Shown here piece after piece: positions 7,569 to 16,179 of a DNA stretch of 64,000 nt; positions within the stretch are counted from its first letter, which is position 1, and each line of letters opens with the position of its first letter. This DNA comes from JBMHDW01 sp049889175. Lineage in GTDB: Bacteria; Pseudomonadota; Gammaproteobacteria; Comchoanobacterales; Comchoanobacteraceae. A program made the position numbers and the translations under genes. Below the pieces are notes generated by a model that was not told the origin of the DNA, searched no databases, and saw nothing but the letters and a program-made list of their open reading frames with translations. The DNA is taken from the NCBI GenBank assembly GCA_049889175.1, contig JBMHDW010000002.1:62001-126000 (forward strand). Reading direction: 5' to 3'.

Positions 7569-9872
7569 ATGAGTCAAGACGTAAGGGAGTTCTCCCGAAT
7601 AAGAGCAGCACTGTTTCCCATTCATAACTGGGAACTGCCCAAGTACATACCAATGGCAATAATGATATTTTGTACGTTGTTTGGGTTCAATCTGCTAAGA
7701 AATATGAAAGATACATTGGTAGTTAATGCTCCTGCATCTGGTGCAGAATCACTTACTTTCTTAAAGACATTTATTGTGGTTCCATTAACTATTGTCACTA
7801 CAGTACTTTATTTATCATTAAGAAAGAATAAAACTTTTGAACAAACATTTAACCGTATCATTGGCTCTTTCTTTGTTTTTTTCTTGTTGTTCATGATTGC
7901 GTATCCATACACTGGAGGTGGATCTGGTGTCAATTATTTGCACATGAATGTTGACAGTATTAGAGAAATTCAAGGTCGATATCCTTCTATTGCCCATCTA
8001 ATACCATTATTAGGTAATTGGACTTATAGTCTATTTTATGCTGCGTCTGAGTTATGGGGAACATTTGTTCTTTCCATTCTTTTCTGGCAGTTTGCTAACG
8101 ATATTATTGGCACATCAGATTCAAAAAGATTCTATCCGTTAATGATCTTGTCTGGTAATATTGGTGTATTGGCTGTGGGTTTATCCTTATATTCAATCAC
8201 TCAAATGCAATTAGGTGATGCATTTAATATGTATTTTACTTGTATTTCAGTATTGGTTCTTTGCTTGGTTATCATGGCATCTTTCTATTGGATGCAACGT
8301 CGAGTATTGATTCATGATAAATTTCTTCCAGCAGATAAAAAAGCTAAAAAGCAAAAGCTTAAGCTTGGATTAATGGATAGTTTCAAGAAAGTGTTCCAAT
8401 CTCCATACATTGGTTACATTGCCATTTTGGTTCTTTGTTACGGTATTTTGATTAATGTTGTTGAAGTCACTTGGAAGCAGCAGTTAAAGCGGTATTCTGG
8501 TGACTCTGTTGAAATGGTTTATACAAATAAGCAGGGTGAAAAGAGCTCAATACGTTCTTTGTACCAACAAAATGTCAATGATTATTATGGTGATGCAAGT
8601 AAGTGGTTAAGCAGTTACACCAATCAAGCAGATTTTAATGCTAATAATGCTGATATCAAGAAAGTAGTCAACTCTGATGTTTCATTGATAATTAAAGTTC
8701 TTAAGGCCATTAAATCAGGTAAAGTTACTAAGTCATTAACTAGTTATGATTATGTTGGTAAAGAAGATGATCAAAAGCTTTATAAGCAGTATCAGACTCA
8801 ATTTGGTGCTGATGTTGATAAGCTTATCCATGAAATCAATCTTGATGTGGTAACCATCGCCCAAATTCAGGAAGATATCTACAATGCTGATCAACTAGAT
8901 AAAGTCGTTCAGCGAAAAGAAGCGCAAATTACAGCCAATAATGCTTTGATTAAACAAGATCAGGATGCTGTTAATGTAATGAAGGCAAAAGAATCATTGA
9001 CTGATACTGAAAAAAATAAGTTATCTCGTCATGAAAGTGAAATCGTAAGCAAGCAAGCTGAGAATGATTCACTCAATGAGCAAATTGCTATTGTCAAGAA
9101 GCATATTAATGATGGCTTTAAAGACCTCAGTAAGGATGAACAGAATGCGCAATTACAGTCAAGTAAAGATAAGCTGCAAGCGCTCTTAACTCTAAGCTCT
9201 TCAAACGATAGTTTGATAAAAACAGTATTGGTTGAAGCATCTTACTTTAATAAAGTGAAATCTTTACAAAAAACCAAATACCTTGAAAACATGTCCCTAT
9301 ACACTATTGTTACAGGTTGTGTTTCCATTTGTTTCATTTATGCTTCAAAAGGTATAATACGTAAAGCTGGATGGCTCTTTAGTGCTGCAATAACACCCAT
9401 TATGATCTTGTTCACAGGTATTTTATTCTTCTTGTTTAATATCTTCCCTGGAACAATGACCACATTATTTAGTCTGAATCAAACGGCGTTATTGTTCTGG
9501 TCAGTTTGTGCTGGTGGTTTTGGTATATTGGTGAGTAAGTGTGCAAAATACTCATTCTTTGACCCAACCAAAGAAATGGCATTTATCCCACTTGAACACA
9601 GTGAGCGAACAGCGGGTAAAGCCGCAGCAGATGGTGTGGGTGGTCGACTAGGTAAGTCTGGTGGTTCGTTAATTCAGGCATCATTACTCTTCGTCACTAG
9701 TTTATTTACAGGTGTTACAACTAAGCAAACTGACATTTTACCCTACTTATCAGTGGTATTAATAGTCATGGGTGTCGCATGGTTGTATTCAGTTGGTGCA
9801 CTTAGTAAGTTGTATAATGCTTTGGTTGCTAAGAGAGCGCAAGAGGAAGCTGAAGCAAACGCTAAGTCTTAA
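7569..9872 (+). CDS. ATP/ADP translocase (Tlc/NTT family) with large inserted domain
   Basis: Nucleotide carrier of the Tlc type, which in Rickettsia and Chlamydia exchanges host ATP for bacterial ADP across the inner membrane. The start at 7569 follows a GAGAGG site. Family signatures include NLLRNMKDTLVV near residue 41, TWKQQLKR at 301-308, FFDPTKEMAFIPL near 663, and GGRLGKSGGS at 691-700. Hydrophobic segments occupy about 27-300 and 575-750. The protein has 767 residues against roughly 500 for the family. Residues about 310-572, a loop of some 20 residues in ordinary members, form a hydrophilic, helical, partly coiled-coil domain rich in Lys, Asp, Gln and Asn. The frame is intact throughout. 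Exact nucleotide specificity cannot be read from sequence. Confidence 0.93.
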   Translation: MSQDVREFSRIRAALFPIHNWELPKYIPMAIMIFCTLFGFNLLRNMKDTLVVNAPASGAESLTFLKTFIVVPLTIVTTVLYLSLRKNKTFEQTFNRIIGSFFVFFLLFMIAYPYTGGGSGVNYLHMNVDSIREIQGRYPSIAHLIPLLGNWTYSLFYAASELWGTFVLSILFWQFANDIIGTSDSKRFYPLMILSGNIGVLAVGLSLYSITQMQLGDAFNMYFTCISVLVLCLVIMASFYWMQRRVLIHDKFLPADKKAKKQKLKLGLMDSFKKVFQSPYIGYIAILVLCYGILINVVEVTWKQQLKRYSGDSVEMVYTNKQGEKSSIRSLYQQNVNDYYGDASKWLSSYTNQADFNANNADIKKVVNSDVSLIIKVLKAIKSGKVTKSLTSYDYVGKEDDQKLYKQYQTQFGADVDKLIHEINLDVVTIAQIQEDIYNADQLDKVVQRKEAQITANNALIKQDQDAVNVMKAKESLTDTEKNKLSRHESEIVSKQAENDSLNEQIAIVKKHINDGFKDLSKDEQNAQLQSSKDKLQALLTLSSSNDSLIKTVLVEASYFNKVKSLQKTKYLENMSLYTIVTGCVSICFIYASKGIIRKAGWLFSAAITPIMILFTGILFFLFNIFPGTMTTLFSLNQTALLFWSVCAGGFGILVSKCAKYSFFDPTKEMAFIPLEHSERTAGKAAADGVGGRLGKSGGSLIQASLLFVTSLFTGVTTKQTDILPYLSVVLIVMGVAWLYSVGALSKLYNALVAKRAQEEAEANAKS

Positions 9873-9894
9873 TCTTAATTAGCTTAGGTATTAA

Positions 9895-9929
9895 AAGCTG
9901 GGTTATCATCATTGATGCCCAGCTTTTTT
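9895..9929 (+). terminator. Rho-independent terminator after the translocase gene
   Basis: An 8-base stem, AAGCTGGG (9895-9902) with CCCAGCTT (9918-9925), encloses a 15-base loop and is followed by a run of T. It lies 23 bases past the translocase stop. Confidence 0.85.
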
Positions 9930-10046
9930 ATTAGATAAGGTAATATGTATCTGAACAATATTTATTCGACTAAAGTTTTTTTCATGAAATAGGTTTTTGA
10001 CTGCTTTCTTTAATATGTATGTGAGATATAATAAAGTTTTTGATAG

Positions 10047-10724
10047 CTATTTTTTGATGGCTATAGAGCTGCCTGTTTGTTGAAAAACTTGGAAGATAAG
10101 ATTGCTATTATAATAAGATTTTGGCGTTTCTTTGATCACTTGACTAAGTGGTGTACCATCAAGAATAAAGTCTTCTTGATAGTGAAATACACACGCACAG
10201 ACAGGAATTGATGTGCCTGCTGTAGGAATACATGTCATTTTTTGTGGTTGGCTTTGAGAATTACTCCAGTTTCCAAGTTTTGAAGATGGGCGATCAATAG
10301 TTTTGGTGTTTTTAATATTAAAAGAGGTAAAGCCATTACCTTCTTTTTTCTCATAAGAGCAAATAATAGAATTATTTTCGAATGTTGCTCCTTTAAAGAA
10401 AACATCGCTAGTATTATCAAAAAATATGGGTGCAGATGAGCTCCATTGATTGTGTGCATTAGGCGTTGTTTTAACGCGGTTATTGTCAATAAATAAAGAT
10501 CTAGGGCTAGGGCAGTAATCAAAGTGGCCTGATTTAAGTTCATCTGGTGTCATACAAATGTAGTTGAAATTGGGATCAGGACCATTAGGTGTTGAGTCCT
10601 TTTGATTGTCTTGTTTGGGGATATTATTTTCTTTAAGATATTGTCCGTAAAAATACAATGCAGTGACGCTTACAATAATGATTGCAGCACCACCGAAAAT
10701 AAACTTCATTGATCGATTCATCAT
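10047..10724 (-). CDS. Unknown membrane-anchored extracytoplasmic protein
   Basis: Function not recognised. The start at 10724 (or the adjacent ATG at 10721) follows AGGGAACGG; the longer open frame to 10805 would run into the divergent peptidase gene. The 225-residue protein has one N-terminal hydrophobic segment (about 5-25, IFGGAAIIIVSVTALYFYG) serving as anchor or uncleaved signal. The rest is hydrophilic, with six Cys residues including MTPDEL-DYCPSP, IICSYEK and CACVF, suggesting an exported domain with disulfides. The Cys-Pro, Trp and CSY spacing loosely recalls small secreted DUF3757-type proteins of Legionella, but I would not assign it. It stands alone between the translocase terminator and a divergent peptidase. 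Confidence 0.65.
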   Translation of the reverse strand: MMNRSMKFIFGGAAIIIVSVTALYFYGQYLKENNIPKQDNQKDSTPNGPDPNFNYICMTPDELKSGHFDYCPSPRSLFIDNNRVKTTPNAHNQWSSSAPIFFDNTSDVFFKGATFENNSIICSYEKKEGNGFTSFNIKNTKTIDRPSSKLGNWSNSQSQPQKMTCIPTAGTSIPVCACVFHYQEDFILDGTPLSQVIKETPKSYYNSNLIFQVFQQTGSSIAIKK

Positions 10725-10789
10725 CCGTTCCCTAGATTGTTTAATCAGTGTATCATAGGGATAGAGGAAAGCCAACTCAAAGGATATAA

Positions 10790-12448
10790 ATGAGCAAGAT
10801 AGCAATAATTGTCAGCAATACAAAACGATGTTACTGGGTTGAAGCAGATCAGCCTCTGGTTATTTGGTATTCGGAATATGAGGGGCAGAAAGGAAGTATT
10901 TCACTTCCTGATCAACCCTGGGGAACGAATATTCGTGGTTATGGTGGTAAATGGCTTGGTGTTCATCATTCGTATTTATGGGCCATTACTCGTCAAGGTG
11001 CTGTCTGGGTCTATTGTGATGAGTGTTGGCAATGCTGGGTGAAGCCAGGTTGTTATCAGTGGGGGGGGTTATCATGGTCCACTGACTCTGACTATATCAT
11101 GGCAGTACGCGAAATGAATGACCAAGAGGAACTGGTAAAAATTACAGCAAATGACATTCAGATTCTTCACTCGGATTGTGAGGGATATCTTGATATTATT
11201 TACCACCAACATTGTTGGTATTGGATTGGTTGGCAGGCACCAATGATGCCTTGGGATGAAACAACTTTATATCAAGGCTACTGGAATGGTGATCAATGGA
11301 TTCATCAAAAAATAAAACAAGGTGCAAGTCTATTACAGCCTCAATCGACACCATTAGGGTTAGTCGTCATGTCAGATGAGCAAGGTTACTATCAACCATT
11401 ATTAGTGGAGGAGGAAAAAGTAACAGAGTTGTCATCTTTGCCTTATGACGCACTACCTCCGCTATGGCAAATAGGTTATCAGCATTGGTGTTATCACCAA
11501 GTGCTATGGGTTGCACGAAGTGTTGAAGGTCAATGGGTTTTGTATGCAGATGATGTTGTCATTCAACAACCTTTGGTAGAAATAAATGAAATTTTGCCAT
11601 GGGGCAGTGGTTGTTTGCTGAGGGGGTCTTCGGCTTCTGGTGAGGATCATATTGTTACTATTCAACTTAATCAAGAAGGTCATTATATTGCAGAATACTG
11701 GTTTAATAATGATCTTGTTGACAATCCTTATGAATGTTATTGCATCCCTCATAAGGGTGCATGTAGTTGGTTGTGGCGCCCTAAAGGCAAGAAGTCTATG
11801 CCCTTAATCGTGTGGGTTCATGGTGGGCCAACTGCTCAGGTAACGCCTTCTTTTGATCTTAAAAAACAGTCTTGGTTGGATGATGGTTATGCTGTATTAG
11901 CCATCAATTATACAGGATCATCAGGTTTTGGACGGGATCATCGTCAGGCGCTTTTGGGGCAGTGGGGCGCACAGGATGTTGATGATGTTATTGATGTAAC
12001 ACAACAGGTTGTTAAACTATTTAATATTGATGAAAAACGCTTGTTTATTAGGGGGTCAAGTGCAGGTGGTTTAACAGCATTGCGTGTTATGCAAGAATGT
12101 TCTTTATTTGCTGGAGGCATTTTATTTTATCCTGTAACAGATGTGTCATCATTGAGTGATACCCACCGATTTGAGCGGTATTATGGAGATCGATTATTGA
12201 GTTCTAAATGCAAAACTTTACATCACAAAGTTAATACGCCTTTACTGCTATTTCATGGCGGTAAAGATGACGTTGTGCCATTAAAATACAGTCAAAGATT
12301 AGCCGCTCAGTTACGATTATGGAACTGTAACGTAACATTAATGGTTTTTCCTAATGAAGGCCATGGTTTCAGGAATGAAGATACCTTGGTTTGTAGTGAC
12401 CGAGTTGCCAAGAGGTTTTGCTTACTTCAATGCACAGAAGAGCTTTGA
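10790..12448 (+). CDS. S9-family serine peptidase (prolyl oligopeptidase fold)
   Basis: Serine peptidase or esterase with a C-terminal alpha/beta hydrolase domain. In 552 residues, about 1-310 form a Trp-rich beta region in the propeller position. The catalytic domain follows: IVWVHGGPTAQ, the nucleophile elbow GSSAGG, the acid in GGKDDVVP, and the His in NEGHGF. This matches acylaminoacyl-peptidase/dipeptidyl-peptidase relatives. There is no signal peptide, so it probably degrades oligopeptides in the cytoplasm, useful to a cell living on host-derived peptides; that role is inferred. A hairpin follows the stop at 12452-12486. Confidence 0.87.
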   Translation: MSKIAIIVSNTKRCYWVEADQPLVIWYSEYEGQKGSISLPDQPWGTNIRGYGGKWLGVHHSYLWAITRQGAVWVYCDECWQCWVKPGCYQWGGLSWSTDSDYIMAVREMNDQEELVKITANDIQILHSDCEGYLDIIYHQHCWYWIGWQAPMMPWDETTLYQGYWNGDQWIHQKIKQGASLLQPQSTPLGLVVMSDEQGYYQPLLVEEEKVTELSSLPYDALPPLWQIGYQHWCYHQVLWVARSVEGQWVLYADDVVIQQPLVEINEILPWGSGCLLRGSSASGEDHIVTIQLNQEGHYIAEYWFNNDLVDNPYECYCIPHKGACSWLWRPKGKKSMPLIVWVHGGPTAQVTPSFDLKKQSWLDDGYAVLAINYTGSSGFGRDHRQALLGQWGAQDVDDVIDVTQQVVKLFNIDEKRLFIRGSSAGGLTALRVMQECSLFAGGILFYPVTDVSSLSDTHRFERYYGDRLLSSKCKTLHHKVNTPLLLFHGGKDDVVPLKYSQRLAAQLRLWNCNVTLMVFPNEGHGFRNEDTLVCSDRVAKRFCLLQCTEEL

Positions 12449-12451
12449 GAA

Positions 12452-12486
12452 AGCCTTCATGCATGTTTCAAAAATACATGAAGGCT
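12452..12486. terminator. Possible bidirectional terminator hairpin
   Basis: AGCCTTCATG (12452-12461) and CATGAAGGCT (12477-12486) form a perfect 10-base stem between the convergent peptidase and xseA genes. Neither side has a strong T run, so termination is probable but not textbook. Confidence 0.5.
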
Positions 12487-12538
12487 AAAATGATTTACTG
12501 ATGTCTTAAGTGCCTCAAAGGTAACAGATAATATTCAA

Positions 12539-13864
12539 TTATTGATACTTGATTTGATAATGTTTAACAATTATTTGACCATCTTTTAGTTCTAAATAAA
12601 TATCTTGTTCCTGTTGTACATGGTGGACAGAAGTGATGAGCTGTTTTTGTGCAATCAATGCATAGCCTCTTTCAAAACATGCCTGTGGACTGATCGTTGA
12701 AAGCTTTGTTACTAAATGATTCAGGGTTTGTTGTTTATGTTCAAGTATTTTGAGACAACCATCATCTAGCTGATGACTCATTAATGATAGTAGTGAAGAA
12801 GCTTGGTGAAAACAGGGTTGTGCTGCATGCAATTGATACCGCAACGTTTGATGATTATTTCTCATCGTAGTGGTGAAGCGAATCATCTGGGAAAGCAATG
12901 TATCATTGAGTTGAGAAAGCTTCCATGTGAGTGGTGAGAGATGTTTGATGGATAGAGAGCTGATGTATTGTTTGAGTTTCCATTCTTGCTGTTTGATGAA
13001 ATGAAGGATAAACGTAGTAAGCTGTTTTTGATGATGATCAAGAGTTTGTTTAAGATCATGCTGATCTGGAAGCAAACGCTCCATAGCAGCAGTAGGTGTT
13101 GCCTCATTAGCATCAGCAGCCCAGTCTGCTAGGGTTGTATCTACTTCATGGCCAATCCCGGTGATGCAAGGAGTTAAAAGATGAGCAATAGTTTCAACAA
13201 GCTTTTCATCATTAAAGCACCATAAATCCTCAAGGGAGCCTCCTCCTCTACAAATAAGTAGCGCATCAGCACCGCATTGATCTGCTTTTTTAAGTGACTT
13301 TATAAGCTCATCAGGGGCATTAAAACCCTGAACAAGGCATGGAAATAATGAAAGTTTAGTATGAGGAAACCTTTTTTGATGTACTTTTAATACATCTTGA
13401 TAAGCTGCACTCTGGGCAGCTGTGATGATTGCAATGTGCTCAGGAAAGCGGGGTAAGTTTTTTTTGATGCTCTCGGAGAAAAAGCCTCGATCTTGGCAGC
13501 GTTTAAATCGCTCTTTGAGTTCTGCTTGAAGGTCTCCTTCACCTTTAGGTTGCCAATGATGAATAATGATTTGACAATCTCCTCGAGCACTGTAAAAGCT
13601 TACTTGGCCTTGAATGGTTATGGCTTGACCATTGCTGGGAAGGGTCTTGGATTGACCTTTAAAAAGAACGCATCGTATGCTGGCGGTATCATCTTTAAGA
13701 GAAAAGTAGCAATGGCCTGATCGAGGTAATGCTGCATTAGAAACTTCTCCAGTAACATTAACGCTTAACCAATGATGTTCTAATATTGATTTGATTTGAC
13801 GATTCAGTTCACCAACACTAAGGGCTGTATTAGTTTGCATATTAGGGTTAGGAATTAGAGCCAT
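12539..13864 (-). CDS. xseA: Exodeoxyribonuclease VII large subunit
   Basis: Catalytic subunit of exonuclease VII, degrading single-stranded DNA into oligonucleotides during repair. The 441-residue protein has an N-terminal OB-fold (LSVGELNRQIK, GEVSNAALPRSGHCYFSLKD), the catalytic region with ITAAQSAAYQDVL, LICRGGGSLEDLWCFNDE and GIGHEVDTTLADWAAD, then a coiled-coil region and a C-terminal strand segment with FERGYALI. Length and motifs match the family. The start may be 13864 or the in-frame ATG at 13840; a promoter-like element lies only about 5 bases ahead of 13864. The small subunit gene xseB is not in the window. Confidence 0.95.
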   Translation of the reverse strand: MALIPNPNMQTNTALSVGELNRQIKSILEHHWLSVNVTGEVSNAALPRSGHCYFSLKDDTASIRCVLFKGQSKTLPSNGQAITIQGQVSFYSARGDCQIIIHHWQPKGEGDLQAELKERFKRCQDRGFFSESIKKNLPRFPEHIAIITAAQSAAYQDVLKVHQKRFPHTKLSLFPCLVQGFNAPDELIKSLKKADQCGADALLICRGGGSLEDLWCFNDEKLVETIAHLLTPCITGIGHEVDTTLADWAADANEATPTAAMERLLPDQHDLKQTLDHHQKQLTTFILHFIKQQEWKLKQYISSLSIKHLSPLTWKLSQLNDTLLSQMIRFTTTMRNNHQTLRYQLHAAQPCFHQASSLLSLMSHQLDDGCLKILEHKQQTLNHLVTKLSTISPQACFERGYALIAQKQLITSVHHVQQEQDIYLELKDGQIIVKHYQIKYQ

Positions 13865-13868
13865 GATT

Positions 13869-13896
13869 ATTGTATGCTATACAAATAAGCTAACAA
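13869..13896 (-). promoter_or_regulatory. Possible xseA promoter very close to the start codon
   Basis: On the minus strand TTGTTA (13896-13891) and TACAAT (13874-13869) are 16 bases apart. The -10 ends 4 bases before the ATG at 13864, so transcription would begin at or inside that codon. Either the mRNA is leaderless or translation starts at 13840. Confidence 0.35.
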
Positions 13897-13903
13897 TTTC
13901 AAT

Positions 13904-13931
13904 TTGCGATCCTTGAAAGATCGGTTATACT
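13904..13931 (+). promoter_or_regulatory. Sigma70-type promoter of the cell-wall endopeptidase/anmK operon
   Basis: TTGCGA (13904-13909) and TATACT (13926-13931) are 16 bases apart. Transcription would begin near 13938, just ahead of the AAGGA ribosome site at 13951, which supports the ATG at 13963 rather than the one at 13939. Confidence 0.6.
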
Positions 13932-13962
13932 GTAGTTCATGAGAATGAGAAAGGATCCTTTG

Positions 13963-15087
13963 ATGAGCCGATTATTGGTGTTGTTGTTAATTATTTTAAG
14001 TCAAGTTGGTTATTCAGCTGAAGTAACAGCAGTTGTACGCAAAGGTGATACGCTTAAAACACTTTTGGTAAGACATCACTTACCAACACATGATCTTAAA
14101 TATTTGTATCCGATGAATCATCCCTTATTAACTCAATTGCGTCTTGGTCAATTTGTTTCATTTTCTACAGAGGGTAAAGAAATTACTTCAATCAAATTGA
14201 GAGATAAAGAGCAAAATATTTATGAATTTGAGAAAAATAATCAAACGTATTCTGTGAGCTTAATCAAAAATACATTGAAGAAAACGAGGCATACCGTTCG
14301 CTTTAAAGTCCAAGATGGGGTGTATAAAGATGCTAAGAAAAATCAATTGCCTGCATCATTGGTCAATGATCTTGTGAAAATATTTTCTTGGCAAGTTGAT
14401 TTTAAAACGATGCATGCTGGTGACGAAGTCTTTATTCTTTTTGAGAAAATGATTGATAAGTCTGGAAACACTCACGTTGGAGATATTATTTTTGCAAGAA
14501 TTAATAAGCTAAATAATAAGCAGTATGAAGCTGTATTACACAGAGATCCGTCTGGTAAAAAACACTACTACGACACATCAGGTTATGAAATTGGTACCGC
14601 ATTTTCTAAAAAGCCAGTTAAATACTCACGTATTAGCTCACCATTTAACCCAAAGAGAAAGCACCCTGTCACGGGTAAAGTGCAACCTCACCACGGAGTT
14701 GATTTAGCTGCACCCATGGGGACACCGGTTTATGCATCTGCAGCAGGTCATATTTCTTTTAAAGGGTGCAATGGTGGCTACGGTAAAATGGTTGCAATCA
14801 AACACAATGAACACTACATCACCCGTTATGCACACTTATCTGGATTTGCAAAAAACATTCAATCAGGAGCATGGGTTGAAGGGCAGCAGTTGATTGGTTA
14901 TGTTGGTGCTTCGGGTCAAGCGACAGGGCCTCATTTACATTTTGAAATTAGGAAAGATGGAAAGCCAGTTGATCCATTGAAAGAGAACATTCCTGGAATA
15001 AAACAGCTTACAGGTGATGAATTTAAGCGTTTTTATGCCAATAGGAATCATTGGCTCGCTTTAGTGGAAAGCGTCACGGTGGTCTAA
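13963..15087 (+). CDS. M23-family murein endopeptidase (MepM-like)
   Basis: Periplasmic zinc endopeptidase that cleaves peptide cross-links of peptidoglycan. The ATG at 13963 is preceded by AAGGA at 13951-13955 and yields 374 residues beginning with a signal peptide (MSRLLVLLLIILSQVGYSA). Then comes an OapA/LysM-like region with RKGDTLKTLL, a linker domain, and a LytM domain with zinc ligands in HHGVDLA and in HLHFEIR. This order matches MepM/YebA of gammaproteobacteria. The stop codon directly abuts the anmK start, as in other genomes where the two are paired. Confidence 0.92.
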   Translation: MSRLLVLLLIILSQVGYSAEVTAVVRKGDTLKTLLVRHHLPTHDLKYLYPMNHPLLTQLRLGQFVSFSTEGKEITSIKLRDKEQNIYEFEKNNQTYSVSLIKNTLKKTRHTVRFKVQDGVYKDAKKNQLPASLVNDLVKIFSWQVDFKTMHAGDEVFILFEKMIDKSGNTHVGDIIFARINKLNNKQYEAVLHRDPSGKKHYYDTSGYEIGTAFSKKPVKYSRISSPFNPKRKHPVTGKVQPHHGVDLAAPMGTPVYASAAGHISFKGCNGGYGKMVAIKHNEHYITRYAHLSGFAKNIQSGAWVEGQQLIGYVGASGQATGPHLHFEIRKDGKPVDPLKENIPGIKQLTGDEFKRFYANRNHWLALVESVTVV

Positions 15088-16125
15088 ATGCTTGTTGCTG
15101 GTGTTATGGTGGGTTCAAGCTTAGATGGTATTGATGTTGTTGCCTATGATACTCATGAGAAAAAACTAATCGATAGTCATTGCTTTCCTATTCCCAATGA
15201 ACTGCGTTTGCTTACATTAGCTGTGGTTCAAGGTAAAAAAATTACTGCTTATCAGATGGGGGCTTTACAACAACAATGGACAATGTTATGTGTCCAAGCT
15301 GTTCAAAGTATATCACAACCCATCACTCTTGTTGGTGTTCACGGTCCAACGTTGGCCCATGCTCCTAATGATCAGTATCCCTTTAGTTGGCAGTGTGTTG
15401 ATGCCATCACAATGAGCAATCGTTTAACACTACCGGTAGTGAGTGATTTTCGACAACGTGATATCGTCTCGGGTGGGCAAGGGGCTCCATTAGCACCACT
15501 TTTTCATCAAGCATTATTGCCTTGTGAGACAGATGCGGTTGTGAATTTAGGCGGTGTTGCTAATATTACTTTATTAAATCAGCAGCCCATCATTGGCTTT
15601 GATGTGGGCCCAGCTAATGGTTTATTAGATGAGTTAGCATTAACTTATCTCAAACAGCCTTATGACCAAGATGGTCAATGGGCATCAGAAGGGGTTGTTC
15701 AACAGGTATTATTGCAAAGACTGATGAAAGAGCCATTTGTACACATAGCACCACCGAAGAGTACTGGCAGATGCTATTTCAATACAAAATGGCTGGCATC
15801 ATTTACTAGCCATGAAAAACCTCAGGATATTGCAGCTACTTTGTGTTATTGGACAGCTTTGCTCTTGAAGAAACATTTAAATGGTCTAAAGAATATTTAT
15901 TTTTGTGGAGGTGGTGTTTACCATCAAGTCCTTATGAGCTCATTGCGTGAGGTTCTTGATCACCCTTGTCCGACCACTGACGAGTTGGGTTTGCCTGCAC
16001 AATGGTTAGAAGCCATAGGGTTTGCTTGGTTGGCAGAAAAAAGACATCTAGATCAAGCCATGGATTTATCAACAATAACTGGCGGCAGTATTCAACCAGT
16101 TGGCGAGCTTGTTTATCCTTCTTAG
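15088..16125 (+). CDS. anmK: Anhydro-N-acetylmuramic acid kinase
   Basis: Phosphorylates and opens 1,6-anhydro-MurNAc released during wall turnover, giving MurNAc 6-phosphate for recycling. The 345-residue protein has the sugar-kinase ATPase fold motifs: VMVGSSLDGIDV at the N-terminus, FRQRDIVSGGQGAPLAP, VVNLGGVANIT, GFDVGPANGLLDE and FCGGGVYH. Length is close to the usual 360-370. Translation probably depends on coupling to the endopeptidase gene, whose stop it abuts. Both genes serve wall turnover. murQ is not in the window. Confidence 0.93.
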   Translation: MLVAGVMVGSSLDGIDVVAYDTHEKKLIDSHCFPIPNELRLLTLAVVQGKKITAYQMGALQQQWTMLCVQAVQSISQPITLVGVHGPTLAHAPNDQYPFSWQCVDAITMSNRLTLPVVSDFRQRDIVSGGQGAPLAPLFHQALLPCETDAVVNLGGVANITLLNQQPIIGFDVGPANGLLDELALTYLKQPYDQDGQWASEGVVQQVLLQRLMKEPFVHIAPPKSTGRCYFNTKWLASFTSHEKPQDIAATLCYWTALLLKKHLNGLKNIYFCGGGVYHQVLMSSLREVLDHPCPTTDELGLPAQWLEAIGFAWLAEKRHLDQAMDLSTITGGSIQPVGELVYPS

Positions 16126-16179
16126 TTGCTATGAATCTGAAAATAAGTTAGTCTAAATTAGATCGATTCAAGGAAGGAT

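Noticed and set aside
8496..9284. The translocase insert as a separate gene or frameshift fusion
   Set aside because: The frame is continuous, no stop or start with a ribosome site breaks it, and both halves of the carrier are intact.
10235..10543. A 102-residue frame inside the anchored unknown
   Set aside because: It lies on the same strand in another frame inside a better supported gene and has no ribosome site.
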